NCBI GenBank assembly: GCA_023424995.1
Contig: JAFADH010000165.1
Coordinates: forward strand, 1 to 20,404
From: Bacillota bacterium
GTDB lineage: Bacteria > Bacillota > Clostridia > Lachnospirales > Lachnospiraceae
Direction of reading: 5' to 3'
DNA: 20,404 bases
Positions within the stretch are counted from its first letter, which is position 1, and each line of letters starts with the position of its first letter. The notes beneath the pieces were generated by a model, which had not been told where the DNA came from, made no database searches, and saw only the letters and a list, made by a program, of their open reading frames with translations. Positions 8,192 to 15,812 of the stretch are shown here, in pieces. Both the position numbers and the translations under genes were made by a program.

Positions 8192-8866
8192 ATGTTTAAT
8201 ATTCTCGTTGTAGAAGATGATATCAAGCTTAATAAATTGTTCTGTACTGTTCTTTCCCATAATGATTACCGTACATTTTCAGCCGCAGACGGCGAAGAAG
8301 CGCTCAAAATCCTGGATAAGGAGTATATTGATTTGATTATTTCCGATATCATGATGCCGAATATGGACGGTTATGAGCTGACCCAGGCGCTGCGGGATGC
8401 GGAATACTCCCTGCCCGTTCTTATGATCACGGCAAAAGAAGACTTTAAAGATAAGCAAAAAGGATTCCTCGTCGGAACAGACGATTATATGGTAAAACCG
8501 ATCAATGTAAATGAAATGGTATTGCGGGTCGGAGCATTGCTGCGCCGCGCTAAAATCGTAAATGTCAGAAAAATCGACTTCGGTACCACCGTCCTGGATT
8601 ACGACTCTTTGACAGTGATCGTCGGCAGTGATGAGGCCCTGTTGCCGCAAAAGGAATTCTATCTTCTTTATAAATTGCTTTCCTATCCGAATAAAATCTT
8701 TACCAGGCAGCAATTGATGGATGAAATCTGGGGGATGGATTCTGAAACAGACGAACGGACGGTTGATGTGCATATTAACCGGCTTCGGGACCGGTTAAAG
8801 AATTGTGAGGATTTTCAGATTATTACAGTCAGAGGGCTGGGTTACAAGGCGGTGAAACGGATATGA
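8192..8866 (+). CDS. OmpR/PhoB-family response regulator
   Basis: A 224-residue, two-domain protein. The receiver domain (1-120) has the acidic pocket E8-D9-D10, phospho-acceptor Asp52 (IISDIMMP), a conserved Thr in the MITAK segment and Lys in the YMVKP segment. The C-terminal winged-helix DNA-binding domain spans about 128-222, with recognition helix TVDVHINRLRDRL. It is phosphorylated by the kinase encoded next and binds DNA as a head-to-tail dimer, matching the 11-bp tandem repeats just upstream. GGAGGAGAA at about 8179-8187 supports the start. The stop overlaps the kinase start by four bases (ATGA). Likely targets are its own operon and the divergent three-gene ABC operon. Confidence 0.95.
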   Translation: MFNILVVEDDIKLNKLFCTVLSHNDYRTFSAADGEEALKILDKEYIDLIISDIMMPNMDGYELTQALRDAEYSLPVLMITAKEDFKDKQKGFLVGTDDYMVKPINVNEMVLRVGALLRRAKIVNVRKIDFGTTVLDYDSLTVIVGSDEALLPQKEFYLLYKLLSYPNKIFTRQQLMDEIWGMDSETDERTVDVHINRLRDRLKNCEDFQIITVRGLGYKAVKRI

Positions 8867-9924
8867 AGAGGAAAAATGCTTCCAGGCTTTGGATCTATTT
8901 TGCATTGATTGTTTTCTCCATCATGCTTGCCACTGCCGTAATCATGGCATTTTTAGCATACTTTCTCTTACAGACGGGACATTTGAACCAGTCCAACGGA
9001 AATCCCCTGGTACCGATCATATTCCTGCTGTTTATGAGTGTGATGACCGGCACATGCATTTCCCTGTTTGTAGCCAAAAAGATACTGAAGCCTATTACAA
9101 GGTTCAGCAGGGTAGCCGATGAGGTTGCAAAAGGCAACTTCAATATAAGAATGGATGAAACCGGGCATATTGCGGAGATACGGGATCTGACACAGAAATT
9201 CAATAAGATGATTCAGGAATTGTCAGGTATTGAAACCCTGCGCAACGATTTTGTTGTTAATGTATCACATGAATTCAAGACACCCATCGCTTCAATCGAA
9301 GGATACGCCACGCTCCTGCAGGATGAAAATATATCTGAGCCCGAACGCAATGAATATGCACAGATGATAATCGCCAGCTCCAGGCAGCTTGCCACCCTGT
9401 CCCACAATATATTGAACCTGTCAAAGCTGGAAAACCAAGAGATTATTTTGGAAAAAGAAGCATACCGCCTCGATGAGCAGATCAGGCAGGCGGTCCTGAT
9501 GCTTGAACCGGATTGGAGTTTAAAAGAGCTTGATTTACAGATCGATTTGGTAAAATCCGATTATTACGGAAATGAAAAGCTGCTGATGCAGGTATGGATG
9601 AATATCATCGGGAACTCCATCAAATTTACACCGCACGGAGGAAGGATCAGTATCCGCCTGTTTGAAGATGAAACAGCTCTTGTGGTTAAAATCTCCGATA
9701 CCGGCTGCGGAATGGACGAAGCCGTAATAAAACATATCTTTGATAAATTCTATCAGGGTGATGCCGCAAGAAAGGCTGACGGCAACGGTCTGGGGCTTAC
9801 TCTCGCAAAGCGTATTATTGATTTAAGCAATGGAAACATCATGGCAGAAAGCAAGCTAGGAAAAGGAACGGTTTTTACAGTGGTATTGCCACTGGACAGA
9901 GAGTTTATCGCGGGAGCTTTTTAG
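8863..9924 (+). CDS. Sensor histidine kinase with two membrane helices and a very short outside loop
   Basis: A 353-residue kinase. Two transmembrane helices (about 9-36 and 48-71) enclose an outside loop of only about a dozen residues. A HAMP linker follows (about 72-125). The dimerisation domain has phospho-accepting His136 in the VSHEFKTPIAS motif. The catalytic domain has the N box (NIIGNSIKF), G1 box (SDTGCGMD), F box (IFDKFYQGD) and G2 box (NGLGLTLA). The tiny outside loop leaves no room for a ligand-binding domain. Such intramembrane-sensing kinases usually read a signal in the membrane or from a partner transporter, and the divergent ABC operon is the obvious candidate. Translationally coupled to the response regulator by ATGA overlap. 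It is not a strict BceS type because it carries a HAMP domain. Confidence 0.93.
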   Translation: MKRKNASRLWIYFALIVFSIMLATAVIMAFLAYFLLQTGHLNQSNGNPLVPIIFLLFMSVMTGTCISLFVAKKILKPITRFSRVADEVAKGNFNIRMDETGHIAEIRDLTQKFNKMIQELSGIETLRNDFVVNVSHEFKTPIASIEGYATLLQDENISEPERNEYAQMIIASSRQLATLSHNILNLSKLENQEIILEKEAYRLDEQIRQAVLMLEPDWSLKELDLQIDLVKSDYYGNEKLLMQVWMNIIGNSIKFTPHGGRISIRLFEDETALVVKISDTGCGMDEAVIKHIFDKFYQGDAARKADGNGLGLTLAKRIIDLSNGNIMAESKLGKGTVFTVVLPLDREFIAGAF

Positions 9925-10034
9925 ATATGGGACACTGTTGGCTGCACTACTTATTGCTGAGACATTCTTGCAAAAATGAATTACTTTTTCATGACACCAT
10001 TGACCTACTGTCTTATTGCCTGGGAAGAATCAAA

Positions 10035-10058
10035 CAAGGCTGCCGTAAAACAGCCTTG
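10035..10058. repeat. Small perfect hairpin after the kinase gene
   Basis: CAAGGCTG (10035-10042) and CAGCCTTG (10051-10058) form an 8-bp stem with an eight-base loop. No T run follows, so it is not a standard terminator on its own. It lies about 110 bases after the kinase stop. The rest of 9925-10034 shows nothing recognisable. Confidence 0.4.
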
Positions 10059-10077
10059 CTGTTAAGCAATATATAAA

Positions 10078-10124
10078 ATGAGCTTTGAGTGGTATTATAA
10101 ACCCCATTCAAAGCCCATTTTTTT
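10078..10124 (+). terminator. Rho-independent terminator of the two-component operon
   Basis: A 15-base stem (10078-10092 with 10104-10118) has one A-C mismatch and one G-U pair. It encloses an 11-base loop and is followed by seven T (10118-10124) on the plus strand. It ends the regulator-kinase transcript before the convergent lon gene. Confidence 0.75.
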
Positions 10125-10216
10125 ATGGTATGGATACTATTTTTTGTATAAATTACCATCAAATCTTTATTTTGCCACAGCTGCATTGATTTAAATATTT
10201 TAATTCAGTATAAGCT

Positions 10217-10237
10217 GAAATCCAATATTTGGATTTC
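10217..10237 (-). terminator. Palindrome just after lon, possible weak terminator
   Basis: GAAATCCAA and TTGGATTTC are perfect 9-bp arms around TAT, starting four bases after the lon stop codon. The following minus-strand bases lack a clean T run, so termination strength is doubtful. It may instead protect the 3' end of the mRNA. Confidence 0.4.
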
Positions 10238-10240
10238 GTT

Positions 10241-12610
10241 TTACCATGCCGTCACTTCTTTTTGCTGAAGCATATGCTCTATTCTGGGCAGTGAGATCCC
10301 CAGGGTCTCTTTCAGTACGTCTTCTACGGTTTCTACCGGTATCACTGTAAGCTGGCTTTTCACTTCTTCAGGCACATCCTTCAGGTCAACTGTATTGTCC
10401 TTGGGAATCAGCACTTTTTTAATACCGGCTCTTTGGGCACCCAGCAGTTTTTCCTTCAGTCCGCCTATAGGCAGGACAACGCCTCTTAATGTGATTTCTC
10501 CGGTCATTGCGATCTTGGGGTCTACCTTGGTCCCGGTTACCAGGGAAGCAAGGGCGGCGAACAGTGCAATGCCTGCGGAAGGACCATCCTTGGGAACCGC
10601 TCCGGACGGAACATGAATATGCAGGTCCCTTTCTTTAAAATTAACCGAATTAAGCGGCAGCCTGGATTTTAACAGGCTCAGGGAAATTCTGGCCGATTCC
10701 TTCATTACATCTCCAAGCTTGCCGGTCAGCGTGACCTCTCCGTTTCCCGGCATATCCGTTGCCTCCACGAACAGGATCTCTCCGCCCACCGGAGTCCAGG
10801 CAAGTCCGGTAACCACACCGGGGGGATTATCCTGCTGCGCCTTGTCATGCCGTGATACCTGTCTTCCCAGCAGTTCTTCCAACTCCTCCGCCTTAATCCG
10901 GTATGGCAGCTCTATTTTATTCGTTACGATTTTCTCGGAGGTTATTCTTGCAAGCGCCGACAATTGTTTTTTCAGTCCCCGGACCCCGGCTTCCAGGGTA
11001 TAGTCGCTGATAATTTTGTGCAGCACCTCGTCTTCCACAGTCATTTGTTCCTCTGTCAGCCCATGCTCTTCCAAAATAGCCGGCATCAGATAATTTTTAC
11101 CGATATGGAATTTCTCATGGATGGTATAGCTGGAAATCTGGATAACTTCCATCCGGTCCAGCAATGGTCCCGGAATGCTCTCTATGGAATTCGCCGTGGC
11201 AATAAAGAAAACATCGGATAAATCATAGGGCAGATCCAGATAATGATCCGTAAAGCTGTTATTCTGCTCGGGGTCGAGCACCTCCAGCAATGCACTGGCA
11301 GGATCTCCGCTGAAACCGCCGCTCATCAGCTTATCCACTTCATCAAGAACCATGACGGGATTGCCGGTGCCTGCCTTTCTGATGCTTTGAATAATTCTCC
11401 CCGGCATTGCTCCCACATAAGTTCTGCGGTGTCCTCTGATTTCGGCTTCATCTCTGATACCGCCTAAGCTCAACCGGATATACTTCCTGTCAAGTGCTTC
11501 GGCAATACTTTTGCCAAGGCTTGTCTTACCCGTGCCGGGAGGTCCCACCAGCAGCAGGATGGAGCCTTTTTTGCCGTTTTTAAGCTGCATTACCGCCAGA
11601 TGCTGTATAATCCTGTCCTTCACCTTTTCCAGTCCGTAATGCTGGTCATCCAAAATCCGTCTTGCCGTTCCGAGATTAAACCGCTTATCCTCGGACTTCT
11701 TCCAGGGCAGTTGAACAAGAAGATCCAGATAATTGCGTATGACATTATACTCGGAGCTGTTAGGTCCCTGTGCTTCCAGTTTATCCAGCTCTTCAAGAGC
11801 GGCGTCTTTGATATCGGGAGGCATCTGCGCTTCTTCGATTTTAGTTAAATAATCCTTGTCTTTTTTCGCTCTTTCACCCTTGCCCTCATTCAATTCCTCC
11901 TGAATGACTTTCAGCTGCTCTCTGAGTACGGATTCTCTGTAGGATTTATTCGCCTTCTCGGAGAATTTCTCGGAGATCTGTATCTGCAGCTCAACCGCTT
12001 CCTTTTGTTTCAGCAGCCGGTCCATGAAGCGGAGGCTCCGCTCCTTTACGGATTCTATTTTCAGCAATTCATACTTCTCTTCGTTTGATATGGATATAAA
12101 CTGGCTTAAATGAACAATAAGCGAATTTAAATCCTTAAACTCGTCGATTATCCTGCTGTACTGTTCCCCGCCCTGGAATTTTTCACTGATCTCATGGACT
12201 ATTTTCTTTAAGTACAGAAGCATTTCCTCCCGGCCCTTTTCGTTCAGGTCTGAATTCTCGGGATAAAGCTCGTATTCGGTATGTATAATACCGTGATCAA
12301 ATTGAAGCTCTTTAATTTCGACCCTGTCCGTTATTCTGACTGCCAACTTGACGCCCTTTTCTGTCTTTTCGATTCCATCCGCCAGGAAGGTCACACCGAT
12401 CCGGTAAAAGTCTTCCTCCTTAAGTGCTTTCTGGCTGAAATTCTGCTTCAGCGGCAATGCAATTTTCGTTATTTCTTTATTCTCCAAATAACTCATTAAT
12501 ATATCGTCCGGCGCTTTCATATAAATCATGGTCTCAACGTCCGGCAATAAAACCGTATTGGATATGGGAAAAATAATTCCCCTCTTAATGCTGTTATCCA
12601 TATTTGCCAT
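10241..12610 (-). CDS. lon: ATP-dependent Lon protease, LonA type (start re-called at 12610)
   Basis: A 789-residue LonA homologue of normal length. The substrate-binding N domain (about 8-200) is followed by a coiled-coil stretch (about 200-250). The AAA+ module has Walker A GPPGTGKT (about 356-363) and Walker B VMVLDE. The protease domain has catalytic Ser in PKDGPSAG (about 678) and Lys in GGLKEKLLGA (about 719), the Ser-Lys dyad of the family. It degrades misfolded and regulatory proteins in the cytoplasm. An ATG nine bases further upstream (12619) is too close to the ribosome binding site; AAAGGA is eight bases before the ATG at 12610. What is unusual is its control: a TetR gene lies immediately upstream and the same operator type sits at the lon transcription start. 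No heat-shock CIRCE element is visible. Confidence 0.95.
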   Translation of the reverse strand: MANMDNSIKRGIIFPISNTVLLPDVETMIYMKAPDDILMSYLENKEITKIALPLKQNFSQKALKEEDFYRIGVTFLADGIEKTEKGVKLAVRITDRVEIKELQFDHGIIHTEYELYPENSDLNEKGREEMLLYLKKIVHEISEKFQGGEQYSRIIDEFKDLNSLIVHLSQFISISNEEKYELLKIESVKERSLRFMDRLLKQKEAVELQIQISEKFSEKANKSYRESVLREQLKVIQEELNEGKGERAKKDKDYLTKIEEAQMPPDIKDAALEELDKLEAQGPNSSEYNVIRNYLDLLVQLPWKKSEDKRFNLGTARRILDDQHYGLEKVKDRIIQHLAVMQLKNGKKGSILLLVGPPGTGKTSLGKSIAEALDRKYIRLSLGGIRDEAEIRGHRRTYVGAMPGRIIQSIRKAGTGNPVMVLDEVDKLMSGGFSGDPASALLEVLDPEQNNSFTDHYLDLPYDLSDVFFIATANSIESIPGPLLDRMEVIQISSYTIHEKFHIGKNYLMPAILEEHGLTEEQMTVEDEVLHKIISDYTLEAGVRGLKKQLSALARITSEKIVTNKIELPYRIKAEELEELLGRQVSRHDKAQQDNPPGVVTGLAWTPVGGEILFVEATDMPGNGEVTLTGKLGDVMKESARISLSLLKSRLPLNSVNFKERDLHIHVPSGAVPKDGPSAGIALFAALASLVTGTKVDPKIAMTGEITLRGVVLPIGGLKEKLLGAQRAGIKKVLIPKDNTVDLKDVPEEVKSQLTVIPVETVEDVLKETLGISLPRIEHMLQQKEVTAW

Positions 12611-12635
12611 ACTTATCATCCTTTCTGTTCTTGTT

Positions 12636-12653
12636 TAAATGAATGTTCATTTA
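12636..12653 (-). promoter_or_regulatory. TetR-type operator at the lon transcription start
   Basis: TAAATGAA and TTCATTTA are perfect 8-bp arms around TG. The site begins right at the expected start of transcription, about eight bases downstream of the lon -10 box. It matches the operator in the promoter of the adjacent TetR gene (13314-13335). Confidence 0.7.
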
Positions 12654-12660
12654 TTAAATT

Positions 12661-12689
12661 ATTATAATTTTGCGAGATCCTTTTGTAAA
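12661..12689 (-). promoter_or_regulatory. Sigma-A promoter of lon
   Basis: On the minus strand -35 TTTACA (12684-12689) and a perfect -10 TATAAT (12661-12666) are separated by the ideal 17 bases. This shows lon has its own promoter, separate from the tetR gene upstream. Confidence 0.8.
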
Positions 12690-12725
12690 TTCAGCTTCAC
12701 AAAATTATCCCGCCTGTAAAAAGCT

Positions 12726-13289
12726 TTATAATAATATTGCATCCTGTATTATTTTTATCATCTCCTGCAGAAGAATTGCTCTTTCAGCTTCGCTTTTATG
12801 ATTATCGGCGGCGATGGCTTTAACCGGATAAAAAATGATTGCCAGTAAATTATCTTCGCTGTATTCTTTCAGAATTCTATTGCTTTTCATCTCATTAATC
12901 AGATGATAAATATTGCAGATACCCTTTTTCCCTGCGCAGCTGTTCGCTAAGGAGGGACAATTGGAAAACTGCTCCACAAAGCTGTAGATTTCTTTATGCT
13001 CCCATATATAATTATAATAGCTCCTGATGAGCATCTCTATCAGCTGCGGGCCTTCCATACTCTTATTTACCCTGTGCAATAAATAATCATAGATTTCTTC
13101 CGAGTACTCGCTGTAAATATCCTGCAGCATATTTTCCTTGTTTTCATAATATATATATACGGTTGCCGGCGACACCCCTGCCATCTTGGCAATTTTTGAG
13201 ATAGAAGCACCGTGAAAGCCTTCCTGAAGGATCAGCTTAATTACCGCTTCTCTAATGCTTCTTTCTTTTTCATCATCTTTTTTTCTCAT
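12726..13289 (-). CDS. TetR/AcrR-family repressor, probable regulator of itself and lon
   Basis: A 187-residue TetR-type protein. The N-terminal helix-turn-helix is at about residues 28-47 (ASISKIAKMAGVSPATVYIYY), followed by a variable all-helical ligand-binding domain. GAGGTGG at 13294-13300 supports the start. The gene lies directly upstream of lon, on the same strand, 115 bases away. Its own promoter has an operator filling the spacer between -35 and -10, and a near-identical operator covers the start of lon transcription. The simplest reading is an autorepressor that also represses lon until an unknown ligand releases it. The operator resembles in form those of fatty-acid-responsive TetR proteins (TGAA-type half sites), but the ligand is not determinable here. 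Confidence 0.9.
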   Translation of the reverse strand: MRKKDDEKERSIREAVIKLILQEGFHGASISKIAKMAGVSPATVYIYYENKENMLQDIYSEYSEEIYDYLLHRVNKSMEGPQLIEMLIRSYYNYIWEHKEIYSFVEQFSNCPSLANSCAGKKGICNIYHLINEMKSNRILKEYSEDNLLAIIFYPVKAIAADNHKSEAERAILLQEMIKIIQDAILL

Positions 13290-13311
13290 AGGACCACCTC
13301 AATATATGTAT

Positions 13312-13340
13312 ATAATAAATGAACATTCACTTATTGTCAA
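13312..13340 (-). promoter_or_regulatory. Promoter with embedded operator of the lon-linked TetR gene
   Basis: On the minus strand a perfect -35 TTGACA (13335-13340), a 17-base spacer and -10 TATTAT (13312-13317) form a good promoter. The operator AATAAATGAA-CA-TTCACTTATT (13314-13335, 9 of 10 arm bases paired) fills the spacer. Bound repressor would exclude RNA polymerase. Confidence 0.75.
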
Positions 13341-13422
13341 TAGAAAATTATCCTGTCTTTCAGTTATCCTGTATAAGCCGGTCTGTTATTACCGCTTCTT
13401 CCCCATGGGTTAGTTAATACGA

Positions 13423-13708
13423 TTATCTGATTATCTTTTTCCGCCAGAAAGTCGGACATTCCTCCTTATCCCTGATATTAAACTCAACCATTTTCTCAAG
13501 TAATAAAAAATTAACCGGACTATCCCACCGGATGCGCACCAGCTCCCTGGTGTAATCATAACCGGTGATGGGTGAACATGGGCTGGTTCCATGCTATTCT
13601 GGACTCTAAATCAGGAAATTTTGCAATGATCCAGTTCAAAACCTCTTCCATTCGGGCCCGATGCTGCGGGTTATGGATTTTATCCAGATACTCTTTAAAA
13701 ACTTCCAT
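13423..13708 (-). pseudogene. YdhG/DUF1801-family gene broken by an internal deletion
   Basis: The first 48 codons from ATG 13708 encode a clear DUF1801/YdhG N-terminus (MEVFKEYLDKI, then LESRIAWNQPMFTHH) and then stop at TGA. One frame over, the sequence resumes at once with the family's C-terminus (YDYTRELVRIRWD, then EFNIRDKEECPTFWRKK) and stops at 13423. Intact members have about 115-125 residues; here the central part, roughly 30 residues, is missing and the frame is shifted at the junction near 13570. The family is annotated as an intracellular iron chaperone-like protein in some bacteria. This copy should be non-functional. The deletion interpretation rests on recalled family sequence, not on an alignment. 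Confidence 0.8.
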
Positions 13709-13732
13709 ATTAATAACCATACCTTTCTCACA

Positions 13733-13756
13733 GCCTGCAAGCTTTGGGCTGCAGGC
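13733..13756. repeat. Hairpin upstream of the YdhG pseudogene
   Basis: GCCTGCA (13733-13739) and TGCAGGC (13750-13756) are perfect 7-bp arms with a ten-base loop. No T run follows on either strand. It may be a weak terminator for the lipoprotein transcript or a leader structure. Nothing else is assigned between 13765 and 13847. Confidence 0.35.
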
Positions 13757-13847
13757 ACAAATCAGTTATCATTGGATACGCACACTAATCCCCCTGTAAC
13801 ATAAATCAGGTCCGTCTGCCGGGGATCGTTCTGTCCTTCCGGTGCAA

Positions 13848-14768
13848 TCAGTAGTTTAGTTTTTCAGGATATGTTGCAATATCTTCAAATACCGCCGCCT
13901 TATAAATCCCTCCCCGATCATAATCCGGGTTCTCTATGGATCCGGGAGCTGCTATCGATACCGTATCCTCCAGAACGTTTAATGTTAAATTCAAATTATA
14001 TTTTCCGTCACTGTAATTAATATTAATAATGCCGTTCTCCCGATAAAAGATATCCGTTATTATGTAAGCCTTTCGGTCTAATTCTTCTACAATCTCAGAG
14101 GCTCCTTTGAATTTCAACAACTCCTCTATGCTGACCGGAATTCCTCCGTACTCTTTAAATGTACCGGTTGCTGCATCAAAGTAAAGATAATACCGTTTCC
14201 ACGTATGGCCCGTACCGTCAGGTGATAAGTCAAATGCACCCGGATAAGTATAAAACTGCAGATTCTCCGCATATTCCAGTGCTTCACCTGCATGCTCCAA
14301 TTCATAAGGCCCGTCTTCATTCACCGACCATACATGAGAAAGCGAACCGCTCCCTCCATAGCCTTCTTCCGCATAAAATAATTTTTGACTGCCGACGTCC
14401 CATATTGCCGCAGTATCAAAGTATATACTTCCTTCAAAAATCATCTTTGCACCGGTCTCATCCGCATACCATACCTGAGAAGCAGAGGTGCCCGGCTCAT
14501 TCTCTTTCCCGTTATTCACAAGACCGAACATCTCCGGCTTGTTATCTTTATTAAAATCATCCGTGCGGGAAGCTTCTATGGCATTCCCCTCAGGCAATGC
14601 GGAATTAAGTACCTGAAGGAGGCTGTCCTCCGCACCTTCCGCAGCCGCCGGTGCATCCGCCTCAGTGTCCGTTGCATTACCGGTTCTTGTATAAGTATAT
14701 AAGCAAGCAGCCAGGACAATAATTCCTGCGGCGATAAACGCCGGTTTAAATATCTTTCTTTTCAGCAT
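13848..14768 (-). CDS. Predicted lipoprotein of unknown function
   Basis: From the ATG at 14768 the product has 306 residues. The N-terminus is positively charged (MLKRK), followed by a hydrophobic stretch ending in LAAC, a lipobox with Cys22. The mature protein would thus be lipid-anchored outside the membrane. A low-complexity Ala/Glu/Asp-rich linker follows, then a region with DFNKDNKPEMFGLVNN, which resembles the FG-GAP/VCBS-type Ca-binding loops of beta-propeller-like proteins. Aromatic residues are frequent. An in-frame ATG at 14789 is less likely because it lacks a spaced ribosome binding site, whereas AAGGA lies nine bases before 14768. I do not recognise the family. It is a single gene, apparently not in an operon, with three 16-bp tandem repeats directly upstream. 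Confidence 0.75.
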   Translation of the reverse strand: MLKRKIFKPAFIAAGIIVLAACLYTYTRTGNATDTEADAPAAAEGAEDSLLQVLNSALPEGNAIEASRTDDFNKDNKPEMFGLVNNGKENEPGTSASQVWYADETGAKMIFEGSIYFDTAAIWDVGSQKLFYAEEGYGGSGSLSHVWSVNEDGPYELEHAGEALEYAENLQFYTYPGAFDLSPDGTGHTWKRYYLYFDAATGTFKEYGGIPVSIEELLKFKGASEIVEELDRKAYIITDIFYRENGIININYSDGKYNLNLTLNVLEDTVSIAAPGSIENPDYDRGGIYKAAVFEDIATYPEKLNY

Positions 14769-14794
14769 GCATTTCAATCCTTCCGTCATCCTGA

Positions 14795-14842
14795 TTTAAT
14801 CTTTGCATTTTTTAATCTTTGCATTTTTTAATCTTTGCATTT
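14795..14842. repeat. Three perfect tandem copies of a 16-bp unit
   Basis: TTTAATCTTTGCATTT occurs three times without a mismatch or gap (14795-14810, 14811-14826, 14827-14842). The array lies 27 bases before the lipoprotein start, in its leader or promoter. Perfect identity points to recent duplication and possible copy-number change by slippage. Confidence 0.9.
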
Positions 14843-15213
14843 AAATATAGCATGAATTAACCGGTAATCCGTCTTATATCTTAAGGTCAATCCCATACTC
14901 CCTTGCACTTTTTTGAGTTAAATATTTATTTAAATAATCATAGCATTATTTTACATAATTCACAATATTAATCCTTCAATTTCATAACGGTAGTTTGTAA
15001 ACTGCGGAAGCAGCAATATATAGTAAAACAACTAAAGACTCACTTTAGCATCCGTACTATTTCAGCAGCGCTGCCCCATCATAGGCAGGATAAATTAATA
15101 TTTTTCAAACATTTCGCAAACAGCTTGCAAACATCCCTGCTGTAAACTAACCTTGTCAACCAGACAAAACGAACCCGCGTTACCGGGAATAAAAAAAGAG
15201 AGGATGTATTAAT
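14843..15213. other. Long AT-rich divergent intergenic region
   Basis: This region separates the divergent lipoprotein and SnoaL-like genes. It holds a -10-like TATATT for the minus strand (14844-14849), the imperfect dyad AGTTT-GT-AAACT (14992-15003 area), the short palindrome GCAGCGCTGC near 15065-15074, and phased repeats at 15106-15133 listed separately. No promoter with both good hexamers was found and no coding sequence is supported. Confidence 0.5.
15106..15133 (+). promoter_or_regulatory. Three CAAACA boxes at exact 11-bp spacing
   Basis: CAAACA starts at 15106, 15117 and 15128, one helical turn apart, with a weaker GTAAAC at 15142. The phasing suggests a regulator binding as tandem subunits on one DNA face, as OmpR-type proteins do. 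It lies about 80 bases upstream of the SnoaL-like gene. A TTGTC-AACCA-GACAA dyad follows at 15053 + 100, that is 15153-15167. Confidence 0.45.
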
Positions 15214-15618
15214 ATGAGCAATACGAAATTAGAAGCAGCAATAAAGGACAGACTTGAGACCGGATTTAGAAATTGGAACGGCGGCTATGATTGCTGGCTG
15301 GAATGGTGCAACACCCTGTATGAGCCTGATTCTCATTATAATGTATACGGGAAGAGACTGACGCTTCCGGAGTACAAGGACATGATGGGAAAATTCTTTG
15401 AAAATTATGATATAAGAATGGGAGAATTCCACAATATGATCATCCAGGATGACTGGTGCGCGATCCGTTACAGGACTTATATCTTAGATAAGCGCACCGA
15501 AAAAGAATTTGAACAGGAATCGTTTGAATTCGTTCAATTCAAAGAAAACCCGGACCCTGTCGGCGCAAGAGTGATTGAAGGCTGGGCAACATCCACAAAT
15601 CCTCTTTCAGAAAACTGA
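15214..15618 (+). CDS. SnoaL-like / NTF2-fold small protein
   Basis: A 134-residue protein with the pattern of the SnoaL/NTF2-like superfamily. It opens with an N-terminal helix (LEAAIKDRLETGFRNWNGGYDCWLEW cut here to its outline), followed by a YEPDSHYNVYGKRLTLPEY segment typical of the cone-shaped fold, and then beta strands with alternating hydrophobic residues (WCAIRYRTYIL; FEFVQFKE; RVIEGWATS). Members act as small-molecule isomerases, cyclases or simple binding proteins; the reaction cannot be told from the sequence. AGAGG at about 15199-15203 is ten bases before the ATG. It is a single-gene unit, convergent with the HD-GYP gene. The fold-level call is reasonable; function is unknown. 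Confidence 0.7.
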   Translation: MSNTKLEAAIKDRLETGFRNWNGGYDCWLEWCNTLYEPDSHYNVYGKRLTLPEYKDMMGKFFENYDIRMGEFHNMIIQDDWCAIRYRTYILDKRTEKEFEQESFEFVQFKENPDPVGARVIEGWATSTNPLSEN

Positions 15619-15681
15619 CACTAACCTGTTACCGGTGCCGGGGCCTGTTCAGCAGGCTGATTAACATTTACAGCATGGAAG

Positions 15682-15730
15682 CAGCCCTGATTTATGGAGA
15701 GCATACAAACATATCCATAAATCAGGGCTG
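15682..15730. terminator. Large perfect hairpin between convergent genes
   Basis: CAGCCCTGATTTATGGA (15682-15698) and its exact 17-base reverse complement (15714-15730) flank a 15-base loop. It lies between the convergent SnoaL-like and HD-GYP genes, so a bidirectional terminator is likely. Neither strand has a T run next to the stem, which is unusual for an intrinsic terminator. A repeat-family element is the alternative. Confidence 0.55.
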
Positions 15731-15812
15731 TCTGCATACGCAGAAACTGACTTACTCCGCATCGATTTATTATATCTGTATATGGTCAGGAACCGGTTAC
15801 TCCAATTCGGTT

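Noticed and set aside
13762..13851. Minus-strand open stretch of 29 codons with protein-like content (APEGQNDPRQTDLIYVTGG)
   Set aside because: Starts only at a CTG without a ribosome binding site, overlaps the lipoprotein end and matches no family I know.
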